Shown one piece after another: positions 52,570-61,255 of a stretch of DNA of 64,000 nucleotides (positions are counted from its first letter, which is position 1; the number at the start of each line of letters is the position of its first letter). The DNA lies in contig JWIT01000007.1 in NCBI GenBank assembly GCA_000949895.1, positions 1-64,000 on the forward strand, written 5' to 3'. Below the pieces are notes generated by a model. It was not told where the DNA came from. It saw only the letters and a program-made list of their open reading frames with translations, and made no database searches. Source of the stretch: Agrobacterium arsenijevicii (GTDB lineage: Bacteria > Pseudomonadota > Alphaproteobacteria > Rhizobiales > Rhizobiaceae). The position numbers were made by a program, and so were the translations under genes.

Positions 52570-54039
52570 ATGTTTGAATATGGTATTCTTCCGCCACTGA
52601 TGTTCCTCGGCATGATCATCTTCATGCTTTACGGATTTCCGGTTGCTTTCTCGCTTGCCACCGTCGGTCTGGTTTTCGGCGTCATCGGCATCTTCACCGA
52701 GCATTTTTCGCCGGCCTTTCTTCAGGCGTTGCCGCTGCGCATCTTCGGCATCATCTCGAACGACCTTCTGCTCGCCATTCCCTTCTTCACCTTCATGGGC
52801 GCAATCCTCGAGCGATGCGGGCTTGCCGAAGATTTGCTTGAGGGAACCGGCAAGCTGTTCGGCGCCATTCCGGGCGGCCTCGCCTATGCCGTCATCATCG
52901 TCGGCGCGATCCTTGGTGCTATCACCGGCACGGTTGCAGCCTCCGTCATCACCATGGGCGTCATCTCGCTGCCGATCATGTTGAAATACGGTTACAATCC
53001 GCGGCTTGCCACCGGCGTCATCGCCGCATCGGGAACGATCACGCAGGTCATTCCGCCGTCCCTCGTTCTGATCGTTCTTGCCGACCAGCTCGGTAAATCC
53101 GTGGGCGACATGTATCTCGGCGCAATCGGCCCGTCGATCCTGCAAGTCGCCATCTTCATGCTCTTCATCCTGTTCATGTCGATCGTGCGGCCGAAGGATT
53201 TGCCAGCCTTGCCGCCGGAGGCACGGGGTGAACTCAATCGCGCACTGGTTTTCCGCGTGCTGGCGGGCATGATCCCCTCCATCGTGCTGATCTTCCTCGT
53301 GCTCGGCACGATTTTCCTCGGCCTTGCAACGCCGACCGAAGCCGGTGCACTTGGCGTCGTCGGCGCCATGGTGCTGGCCGCCGCTCATCGCCGCCTTACC
53401 TGGGACCTCGTCAAGCAGGGCATGCATTCCACCATGCACATCACGTCTATGGTGGTGTTCATTCTGGTGGGTGCAACCTGCTTTTCCCTCGTCTTTCAGG
53501 GCATGGATGGTTCGCTGTGGATCGAGCACATGTTGTCGGGCATTCCGGGCGGCCCGATCGGCTTCCTGATCTTCGTCAACATCTTCATCTTCTTCCTCGC
53601 CTTCTTCCTTGATTTCTTCGAGATCGCCTTCATCGTCATTCCGATGCTGGCTCCCATCGCGCAGGCACTCGGCATCGACCTGATCTGGTTCGGCGTGCTG
53701 ATCTGCATCAACATGCAGACGAGCTTCATGCACCCGCCCTTCGGGTTCGCGCTGTTTTACCTGCGCTCTATCGCGCCGCGCTCGGTCAAGACCTCGGATA
53801 TCTACATGGGCGCCATTCCATGGCTCGGCATGCAGCTCATTCTCGTCGCCATCGTGATCTTCTGGCCTGAATCGGTAACCTACTGGCTGGACAAGGCGCC
53901 GGACGTCGATCTGAATTCCATCAAGATCGAGATACCCGCCTTCGGCAATCAGGGCGGCAACACCATGCCCAATTTCGGCCAGCCGGGCGGGTTGCCGGGC
54001 ATGCCGAATCTCGGCGAACCGCCAAAGATCGGGCCGTAA
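52570..54039 (+). CDS. TRAP transporter large permease (DctM/TakM-like)
   Basis: Large TRAP permease (489 aa) with about twelve to fourteen helices that carries out sodium-coupled uptake. Family features include FGIISNDLLLAIPFFTFMGAILERCGLAEDLL, GGLAYAVIIVGAILGAITGTVAASVITMGVISLPIMLKYGYN, IAASGTITQVIPPSLVLIVLAD, and MQTSFMHPPFGFALFYLR. An unusual hydrophilic C-terminal tail of about 45 residues is rich in Pro, Gly and Asn (ending NLGEPPKIGP). It is followed by a strong hairpin terminator. Confidence 0.9.
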   Translation: MFEYGILPPLMFLGMIIFMLYGFPVAFSLATVGLVFGVIGIFTEHFSPAFLQALPLRIFGIISNDLLLAIPFFTFMGAILERCGLAEDLLEGTGKLFGAIPGGLAYAVIIVGAILGAITGTVAASVITMGVISLPIMLKYGYNPRLATGVIAASGTITQVIPPSLVLIVLADQLGKSVGDMYLGAIGPSILQVAIFMLFILFMSIVRPKDLPALPPEARGELNRALVFRVLAGMIPSIVLIFLVLGTIFLGLATPTEAGALGVVGAMVLAAAHRRLTWDLVKQGMHSTMHITSMVVFILVGATCFSLVFQGMDGSLWIEHMLSGIPGGPIGFLIFVNIFIFFLAFFLDFFEIAFIVIPMLAPIAQALGIDLIWFGVLICINMQTSFMHPPFGFALFYLRSIAPRSVKTSDIYMGAIPWLGMQLILVAIVIFWPESVTYWLDKAPDVDLNSIKIEIPAFGNQGGNTMPNFGQPGGLPGMPNLGEPPKIGP

Positions 54040-54082
54040 CAGGTGGTGTAAGGATTTGGCGAAGAGCCTATAGTTGCGGAGT

Positions 54083-54110
54083 GGAAGACAGGGTTGCATC
54101 CCTGTCTTCC
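54083..54110 (+). terminator. Terminator of the TRAP permease operon
   Basis: An 11-bp perfect stem (GGAAGACAGGG / CCCTGTCTTCC, 6-base loop) followed by GTTTGCC, 43 bases after the stop. Confidence 0.75.
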
Positions 54111-54209
54111 GTTTGCCTAAGCGAAACCGACACCAGTTACCGCTACCGTCATCATCTTGTAAGTTTTATCAAAATCGCCCCTCGGCGCTAACGGGGAAAG
54201 GACGAGACT

Positions 54210-54599
54210 TTGACCGACGGAACCAACCCCATCCCCAGTTGGGATGAGTTGCGGGAAAAGTCCGCGACTTGGGAGGTGGACATGGTCAACGACCCAAATA
54301 GCCGGTGGACGATTTTCAGGGATGACCCGAACCACGGCTGGTTGCCTTGGCGCGGCGGCACTACTCCCCACTTCGGCGGCGATCACTATGCTGGTCCTCG
54401 ACCAATCGAGGGTGGCACCGTGGATGTTTGGCTGAGATCCGGCCGCATCATCTTTTACCGCTCGCCCAAAGGCATCGGCGGGCGGAAAAATCCTGGCGGA
54501 GGATGGATACACCTTGGCCTAATGACGGACATCGTCGCCTACCGGATTCACCCCGAGCCGGTGTATCTCGGCCTCCTCAGCGAGGAGATATCATTTTAG
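54210..54599 (+). CDS. Hypothetical protein, 129 aa, between TRAP genes
   Basis: Unknown. The frame begins at TTG 54210 with AAAGGA nine bases upstream. It is rich in Trp, Gly, Pro and charged residues: WDELREKSATWEVDMVNDPNSRWTIF, NHGWLPWRGGTTPHFGGDHYAG, GTVDVWLRSGRIIFYRSPKGIGGR, then GWIHLGLMTDIVAYRIHPEPV. It has no signal peptide, membrane helix or catalytic motif I recognise. It has its own space between the terminators of the permease genes and of the binding-protein gene, and codon choice looks less biased than in neighbouring genes. It may be an insertion into an old TRAP operon or a strain-specific gene. Confidence 0.5.
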   Translation: MTDGTNPIPSWDELREKSATWEVDMVNDPNSRWTIFRDDPNHGWLPWRGGTTPHFGGDHYAGPRPIEGGTVDVWLRSGRIIFYRSPKGIGGRKNPGGGWIHLGLMTDIVAYRIHPEPVYLGLLSEEISF

Positions 54600-54656
54600 A
54601 TCGGATGACATATAGTCACCCTTTCTTGTCCGGCGTATGAAGGCATGCGCGCAAAC

Positions 54657-54685
54657 AAAAACCCCGGAGACCGAAATCCCCGAGG
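54657..54685 (-). terminator. Terminator after the TRAP binding-protein gene
   Basis: On the minus strand a 9-bp stem with two G-U pairs (CCTCGGGGA / TCTCCGGGG) and loop TTTCGG is followed by TTTTTG, 30 bases after the stop. Confidence 0.7.
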
Positions 54686-54713
54686 CCTTTGCCCGGTCCG
54701 CCGCACCGAATAA

Positions 54714-55811
<1,098 letters not shown>

Positions 55812-56115
55812 CTATATCCTCCCAGATATGAACGCTGCCCGCAGCTTGAATTCCCCTCGTGCTGTTCAGGCATCGCAGCAAAGTAAGCACGGTTACCGGG
55901 CGGCTGACAAGCACCCGCACCAAGAATTAATCACGCAAAAACCGGCCTTTTCGGGATTTTTCCGGCGGTCTCTTCCCTATTTTATTTGCAATCGAAATAT
56001 CACCGCGCCGCCTTATACTTTAGGCGCATACCTTGCCCAAAGAACACAAAACACGCGCTTGACTTGGCCCGCCGGCAGTCGCACAAATTTTTGAAGATTC
56101 GTCCCCGGAGCCACC
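55812..56115. other. 304-base divergent region between takP-like and puuD-like genes
   Basis: No gene is supported. The half near 55950-56040 is AT-rich and has TATACT at 56012-56017, which might be a -10 box for the rightward gene, but I see no well-spaced -35. Confidence 0.4.
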
Positions 56116-56871
56116 ATGCCAAAACCGATTATCGCCGTTCCCGCCGACATCCGGCATTTCACCGGAGCCGACTGGCACGCCGCGCAGAACCAGTATGTGT
56201 CCGCCGCGCTGAAAGTGGCTGGCGTCATGTCCTTCATCGTTCCGGCCTTCGAAGACGGTAACGAGGTCGACGCCATCCTCGACCGGGTCGATGGTCTGCT
56301 CGTATCCGGCTCGGCCACCAATGTGCACCCTTCCCTTTATGGCAAAGAGGCTCAGGAGAGCGACGGCCCATTTGATCAGGCCCGCGACGCCACCAGCCTG
56401 CCGCTGATACGCCGGGCGCTGGAACGCGGCATTCCGATGCTTGCCATCTGTCGTGGCATTCAGGAGCTGAACGTGGCGCTGGGCGGCACGCTGGCTTCCG
56501 AAATTCAGGAGCAGCCCGGTATCTGGGACCACCGCAAGCCGGAACATGACGATCGCGACGTAGCCTTCGCCATCCGCCAGCCCGTGCATGTGCGCGAAGG
56601 CTCCTGCATTGCGCAGCATCTCGGCGTATCGGGCGAAATCCAGATCAATTCGCTGCACCGGCAGGCGATTGCCGAGACCGCGCCGCGCTTGCAGGTGGAG
56701 GCGACGGCGGCAGACGGCACCATCGAGGCCGTTTCCGTCATCGACGCCAAGGGCTTTGCCGTCGGCGTGCAATGGCATCCAGAATATTGGGCCGAGACGG
56801 ATGCGCCCTCGCGCGCCTTGTTCGAGGCCTTCGGCAAGGCTGTTCACGAGTACCGTAACAGCAAGGCCTGA
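56116..56871 (+). CDS. Gamma-glutamyl-GABA hydrolase family protein (PuuD-like)
   Basis: Class I glutamine-amidotransferase-like hydrolase (251 aa). The nucleophile cysteine lies in LAICRGIQELNVALGG at about residue 114, with the catalytic pair in VQWHPEYW (His and Glu near 219-221); VSGSATNVHPSLYG forms the oxyanion side. The family hydrolyses gamma-glutamyl-GABA in putrescine use or related gamma-glutamyl amides. It has no polyamine genes next to it; ATG and neighbours suggest a single-gene unit. It is convergent with the sugar ABC operon. Confidence 0.88.
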   Translation: MPKPIIAVPADIRHFTGADWHAAQNQYVSAALKVAGVMSFIVPAFEDGNEVDAILDRVDGLLVSGSATNVHPSLYGKEAQESDGPFDQARDATSLPLIRRALERGIPMLAICRGIQELNVALGGTLASEIQEQPGIWDHRKPEHDDRDVAFAIRQPVHVREGSCIAQHLGVSGEIQINSLHRQAIAETAPRLQVEATAADGTIEAVSVIDAKGFAVGVQWHPEYWAETDAPSRALFEAFGKAVHEYRNSKA

Positions 56872-56919
56872 AACCAGCCCCCTGCCCCTTCAGCGCAAAT
56901 CGCGCCTCTGTCTCCAGAC

Positions 56920-56950
56920 AAAAAAGGGGGCAAGCCTGAAAGCTTGCCCC
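56920..56950 (-). terminator. Terminator of the ribose/inositol-type ABC operon
   Basis: A 9-bp perfect stem (GGGGCAAGC / GCTTGCCCC, 6-base loop) followed on the minus strand by six T residues. It lies about 70 bases beyond the permease stop. Confidence 0.85.
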
Positions 56951-56969
56951 AAGTCCGGGAGGATTACTT

Positions 56970-57027
56970 AAAGCGACGCATCATGCTTTCCGAAAATCGG
57001 TTCCGACTTTCGGGCCGATGCGTTAGC
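56970..57027. repeat. Rhizobiales palindromic repeat overlapping a stop codon
   Basis: Outer arms ACGCATC / GATGCGT and inner arms CCGAAA / TTTCGG give a long imperfect hairpin. The segment resembles a common rhizobial element as I remember it. Its end includes the TAA stop of the permease at 57023-57025. Confidence 0.7.
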
Positions 57028-58054
57028 GTTTTGCGCGTTTCTTCTGGCGGTATACGTCGGCAACGACCGCAGCCACGATGATCAGGCCTTTGACGATCTC
57101 CTGGTAATAGGCGTCGACCCTGAGGAACGTGAAACCGGACGTCATGACACCGAGAATGATAGTGCCGATCACCGTTCCGGTAATGCGGCCAGCACCGCCG
57201 GCAAGCGAAGTGCCGCCGATAACGGCTGCGGCGATGGCGTCGAGTTCATACATCACGCCCATGCCGGCCTGCGCCGTCTGCGCGCGGGCGGCGGTGACGA
57301 CACCGGCAAGACCGGCCAGCATGCCGGCAATGGCATAGACCTTGATCAGGTGCGCTTCGATATTGATACCGGAAACGCGGGCTGCCTGTTGGTTGGCACC
57401 GATGGCATAGGTGAACTTGCCATAACGCGTGTAACGCAGCGCAACGTGGAAAATGACGGCAACGACGAGGAAAACCACGACCGGCCAGACACCCGTGCCG
57501 ATGAAGGTGAAACCATCGGTCAGGCCCGAGATCGGCTGACCCTTCGTGTACCATTTGGAAAGACCGCGCGCCGTCACCATCATGCCGAGCGTTGCGATAA
57601 AGGGCGGGATTTTCGTTCGCGCTATAAGCTGCCCGTTGATGAAACCGGCCAAAGCGCCAGCCAGAATGCCGACAGCCAGCGGCATGAAGAAAGGCAGATC
57701 GGTCAGACCCGGATAAAGCGCGCGCGGCCATGTGGAGGATTGCCCCACGCTGGCGGACAACATCGCCGTCAGGCCAACGACCGAACCGGAGGACAGATCG
57801 ATGCCGCCAGTGATGATGACCTGCGTGACACCGACAGCAATAATGCCGATGACCGACACCTGCAGGATCATGATCGTCAGGCGCTGCTGGTTCATCAGAA
57901 AGCTCTGGCCGATGAAGATCCAGCCGAGTATTTCATAAACCAGCGCGATGCCGATCAGCACGAAAAATATATTTGCTTCCGGCGGTATGCGCCTGTGCGG
58001 TTTGCGCCCGGATTTTGCATCCAACTCTGCGTTGGCGGCGGCCTTCGTAGTCAT
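57023..58054 (-). CDS. Ribose/inositol-type ABC transporter permease (RbsC family)
   Basis: Inner-membrane permease (343 aa) with about eight to ten helices. Family signature segments are ITGGIDLSSGSVVGLTAMLSA, NGQLIARTKIPPFIATLGMMVTARGL, AIGANQQAARVSGIN and GGTSLAGGAGRITGTVIGTIILGVMTSGFTFLRV. The ATG at 58054 has GAGGAGG seven bases upstream; two other ATGs lie on or in that site. The last residues (QKKRAKR) run into a repeat that supplies the stop. Third gene of the operon. Confidence 0.92.
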   Translation of the reverse strand: MTTKAAANAELDAKSGRKPHRRIPPEANIFFVLIGIALVYEILGWIFIGQSFLMNQQRLTIMILQVSVIGIIAVGVTQVIITGGIDLSSGSVVGLTAMLSASVGQSSTWPRALYPGLTDLPFFMPLAVGILAGALAGFINGQLIARTKIPPFIATLGMMVTARGLSKWYTKGQPISGLTDGFTFIGTGVWPVVVFLVVAVIFHVALRYTRYGKFTYAIGANQQAARVSGINIEAHLIKVYAIAGMLAGLAGVVTAARAQTAQAGMGVMYELDAIAAAVIGGTSLAGGAGRITGTVIGTIILGVMTSGFTFLRVDAYYQEIVKGLIIVAAVVADVYRQKKRAKR

Positions 58055-58086
58055 AGTCATTCCTCCTCGAGAAATCCCGGCGCGCC

Positions 58087-59628
58087 TCACCGCGATGCGA
58101 GATCCATCACTTTCACCTGTGTGGCTTCACTTCTGTCAAGGAAACCCGTCACGCGACCTTCATGCATGACCATGATACGGTCGCTCATGCCCAGAACCTC
58201 CGGCATTTCGGAGGAAATCATGATGACGGCGACGCCATTACGTGCCATCTCGCAAACCAGCTTGTGAATTTCCGCCTTGGCCCCGACATCGATGCCGCGC
58301 GTCGGCTCATCCAGAATGAGAATGCGCGGCTTGGTCAGCATCCAGCGCCCGATCAGCACCTTCTGCTGATTGCCGCCCGACAGATTTTCAATACGTTCGT
58401 AAAGATTTGGCGTCTTGACCCGGAGCTTGCGGCACATGTCCTCGCAGGCTTCTGAAAGGTTTTTTTCCTGCACGAAGCCGTTGGCGACATATTTGTCCTG
58501 CAGGACGGCGATCTGCATATTCTCCAGAATATTGAGGATCAGCAGGCACCCGGTATCCTTGCGGTCTTCCGTCAGGAACGCCATGCGGTGAGCAATCGCC
58601 TGCGTCGGGCTCATGATCGAGACCGGCTTGCCCTCGATTTCAACCGTGCCCGAAGATGCCGGCGTGACACCGAACACCGTTTCCGCCACATTCGAGCGGC
58701 CGGAGCCGACAAGGCCCGCGACGCCTAGAATTTCGCCGGCACGAACATCGAATGACACATCGCGGAACACGCCCTGGAGCGTCAGGTTCTTGACCGAAAG
58801 CACCACATCACCGATCGGAACCTCTTCCTTCGGGAACATCTGGGTGATTTCGCGCCCCACCATCATGCGGATGATGTCATCACGCGTCACATCAGTGGAA
58901 GCGTGCGTGCCGATATATTTGCCGTCGCGAAAGACGGAAAACTCATCCGCTATCTCGAACAGCTCATTCATCTTGTGGGTGATGTAGACGATGCCGATAC
59001 CGCGCTCCCTGAGGTCACGGATGATACGGAAAAGATGCTCGACCTCGCGTTCCGTCAGTGCTGACGTCGGTTCGTCCATGATGAGAACGTCCGAATCGTA
59101 GGAAACCGCCTTGGCGATCTCAACCATCTGCCGGCTTGCGACCGATAGTTCGCCGACACGCATTTCCGGATCGAGATCGATACCGAGCCTTTCGAGCAAT
59201 GTCTGGGTGCGGCGATACATTTCACCGTGATCGATGAAGCCCAGCCGGTTTTTCGGCTCGCGGCGTATCCATATATTTTCCGCCACCGTCATATAGGCCA
59301 TCAGGTTGAGCTCCTGATGGATCATCGCAATACCGTTTTCGAGCGCGTCGAGCGGTGAATCGAGGCGTATCGCGGCGCCCTTCAGGCGAATTTCACCGAT
59401 ATCCGGTTGATAGATACCCGCGAGAATCTTCATCAGCGTCGATTTGCCCGCGCCATTCTCGCCCATCAGCGCATGCACGGTGCCGCGCTTGAGGTGGAAC
59501 GAAACATCATCCAGCGCGACGACGCCGGGAAATTCCTTGCGTATGCCTTCCGCCGCGAGAAGATATTCTGCATTGGGCACGGCGCCGCTGGCGCGCACGG
59601 CGGCCATTGTCGATGGACTGACGACCAT
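58087..59628 (-). CDS. Ribose/inositol-type ABC transporter ATPase (RbsA/MglA family)
   Basis: Double ATPase (513 aa). First domain: Walker [11 protein letters not shown], signature [16 protein letters not shown], Walker [16 protein letters not shown]. Second domain: [18 protein letters not shown] (degenerate Walker A), [15 protein letters not shown] and [22 protein letters not shown] at 59628 has GGAGG six bases upstream; a longer frame is not supported. It is 32 bases upstream of the permease start. Such ATPases energise pentose, galactose or inositol uptake. Confidence 0.92.
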   Translation of the reverse strand: MVVSPSTMAAVRASGAVPNAEYLLAAEGIRKEFPGVVALDDVSFHLKRGTVHALMGENGAGKSTLMKILAGIYQPDIGEIRLKGAAIRLDSPLDALENGIAMIHQELNLMAYMTVAENIWIRREPKNRLGFIDHGEMYRRTQTLLERLGIDLDPEMRVGELSVASRQMVEIAKAVSYDSDVLIMDEPTSALTEREVEHLFRIIRDLRERGIGIVYITHKMNELFEIADEFSVFRDGKYIGTHASTDVTRDDIIRMMVGREITQMFPKEEVPIGDVVLSVKNLTLQGVFRDVSFDVRAGEILGVAGLVGSGRSNVAETVFGVTPASSGTVEIEGKPVSIMSPTQAIAHRMAFLTEDRKDTGCLLILNILENMQIAVLQDKYVANGFVQEKNLSEACEDMCRKLRVKTPNLYERIENLSGGNQQKVLIGRWMLTKPRILILDEPTRGIDVGAKAEIHKLVCEMARNGVAVIMISSEMPEVLGMSDRIMVMHEGRVTGFLDRSEATQVKVMDLASR

Positions 59629-59782
59629 CTCATCCTCCACGATAGACAAAAATGACCGGAGAAAAAGGCTCCTCCAAAAGGCGCCCATCATCCGGGGAGG
59701 CTTACAGCGCCGTGCCGGTCACGACACACAAAGCGCTGTAACAATTTGAATTCACTGAAATTCTATTTAGCCTGCTTCGGCC

Positions 59783-59801
59783 CCGGAGCACGGTGCTCCG
59801 G
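59783..59801 (-). other. Strong hairpin between binding-protein and ATPase genes
   Basis: CCGGAGCAC / GTGCTCCGG around a single G (practically a 7-bp stem with a 5-base loop) in the 240-base gap. No T tract follows, so it probably protects or partly ends the upstream transcript, giving more binding protein than ATPase. Confidence 0.6.
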
Positions 59802-59868
59802 TTGCCGTCCAGAACCGGCATCTGCTTCCGATATTGCTTGAAACGGTCGCAAATGCCGGTCGGGGTCG

Positions 59869-60798
59869 TCAGTTCTTGGCTACGTAGTCCTTGACGTTTG
59901 CCGGCGTGACGAGCTGGAAGGGAATGTAGACCTTCTTCTCCACCTTGTCGCCCTTGACGAGCTTCAGCGCAGCATCGAGAGCGCCCTTGCCCTGGCCAGC
60001 CGCATCCTGGAACACCGTCACGTCAAGATCGCCCGCCTGCATGGCGGCAAGAGCGTCCTGCGTGGCGTCCACACCGGCAACCACATAGTCCTTCATGTCC
60101 TTGCCAGCAGCCTTCAGCGCCTGAAGGGCACCGATCGCCATTTCATCGTTGTTGGCGATGACGGCGTTGAACTCGATACCGCTGGACAGCCAGTTGGTAA
60201 CGAGGTCGGAACCCTGCGTGCGCTGCCAGTTCGCCGTCTGCTCTTCAACCACGGAAATGCCCTTGCATTCGTCGGTTTTCAGAACATCGTGAACGGCCTG
60301 CGTGCGCATGCGCGCGCCCTGGTTGGACAGTTCACCCATCATGATCACGGCCTTGCCCTTGCCACCGAGAAGTCGGCAGACTTCCTTGGTTTCAAGCGTA
60401 CCGGCCACGGTTTCTTCCGATGCAACGAAGGCCTGGCCGTCCGGCAGGGCATCCACGTTTACCGGCTGGCGGTTGACGTAAACCAGAGGAATCTTGGCTT
60501 CGGCAGCAAGTTTCGACATGGCCGCCGTCGCATCCGTATCAACCGGATTGACGATGATCGCGTCGACCTTGGAGGCGATGAAGTTCTGGATCTGGCTCTG
60601 CTGCTTGGCAACGTCGTTCTGCGCGTCCTCAACTTGCAGGGTGACGCCTTTCAGCTCCTTGGAATAATCCTGCATGCCGTTGCGCAGCACGGTCAGGAAG
60701 TTGTCATCGAACAGGGCCATCGAAACACCGACGGTCTCGGCATGTGCCGCCGTGCCCAAAAGCACAGACATAGCCGCACTGATAATAAGCTTTTTCAT
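59869..60798 (-). CDS. Sugar ABC transporter substrate-binding protein (RbsB family; possible myo-inositol binder)
   Basis: Periplasmic binding protein (309 aa) of peripla_BP_4 type. Signal MKKLIISAAMSVLLGTAAHAE. Mature motifs include VGVSMALFDDNFLTVLRNGMQDY, LQVEDAQNDVAKQQSQIQNFIASKVDAIIVNPVDTDATAAMSKLAAEAKIPLVYVNRQP and MMGELSNQGARMRTQAVHDVL. The NDVAKQQSQIQNF and VNRQPV segments remind me of rhizobial inositol or rhizopine binders (IbpA/IntA/MocB), so myo-inositol is a candidate; ribose or another polyol is possible. ATG at 60798 with GGAGGAG upstream. First gene of its operon. Confidence 0.88.
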   Translation of the reverse strand: MKKLIISAAMSVLLGTAAHAETVGVSMALFDDNFLTVLRNGMQDYSKELKGVTLQVEDAQNDVAKQQSQIQNFIASKVDAIIVNPVDTDATAAMSKLAAEAKIPLVYVNRQPVNVDALPDGQAFVASEETVAGTLETKEVCRLLGGKGKAVIMMGELSNQGARMRTQAVHDVLKTDECKGISVVEEQTANWQRTQGSDLVTNWLSSGIEFNAVIANNDEMAIGALQALKAAGKDMKDYVVAGVDATQDALAAMQAGDLDVTVFQDAAGQGKGALDAALKLVKGDKVEKKVYIPFQLVTPANVKDYVAKN

Positions 60799-60883
60799 TG
60801 TTTTCTCCTCCTCGGTGTCCAGCGCCACCTCTCCCAGCCGGAAACGGACCCAAGAGCCCGCCGCTAACTCCTCACATCCAGAA

Positions 60884-60911
60884 AACGGAATAATGAAACC
60901 GAATTTCCGTT
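60884..60911. promoter_or_regulatory. Candidate operator upstream of the RbsB-like gene
   Basis: AACGGAA and its complement TTCCGTT lie 21 bases apart, two DNA turns, about 90 bases before the binding-protein ATG. A wider GGAATAA / TTATTCC pair encloses part of it. Regulator unknown. Confidence 0.4.
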
Positions 60912-61107
60912 GTTCGATATATTTATTCCATTTTTAGTTCGAACGTCAATGCTTTCTTCGCAGCCGGGGAGCGAGGCGGCACACAAGGCGGTGATGATCG
61001 GGGATTTCAGGAGGAACGGGCTCTTGGGGACGGATCGACGAACGAGATACCAAAACGCTTTTGCGCCACCCTCACCCCTGGGGTGGCAACCATAAACCAT
61101 TGCAATT

Positions 61108-61138
61108 ATGGATCCTCGGGTCGAGCCCGAGAATGACG
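61108..61138. repeat. Short Rhizobiales hairpin repeat
   Basis: ATGGATCCTCGGG, TCGAG, CCCGAGAATGACG: a 6-bp CTCGGG / CCCGAG stem within a sequence I recall as frequent between rhizobial genes. Confidence 0.55.
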
Positions 61139-61255
61139 CGGCGTGTTGTGAAGGTTTGCGTACAAAATCGGGCGGGCAGCCCCTCTGTCGAGAAGGACAT
61201 TGATATGGCGTGCCGTGCGATCTGAGAAGGAAGGACGGCCCTGAAGCGCCGCTGG

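Larger units (their letters stand above)
60799..61255. other. 457-base region between the sugar-binding-protein gene and the M20 gene
   Basis: No gene is supported. It has an inverted repeat at 60884, an AT-rich stretch near 60915-60940, and a short rhizobial hairpin repeat near 61108. The rest is unremarkable. Confidence 0.45.

Noticed and set aside
52498-54099. A 533-aa minus-strand open frame
   Set aside because: Antisense to the TRAP large permease; extremely rich in charged residues, typical of the complement of a membrane-protein gene.
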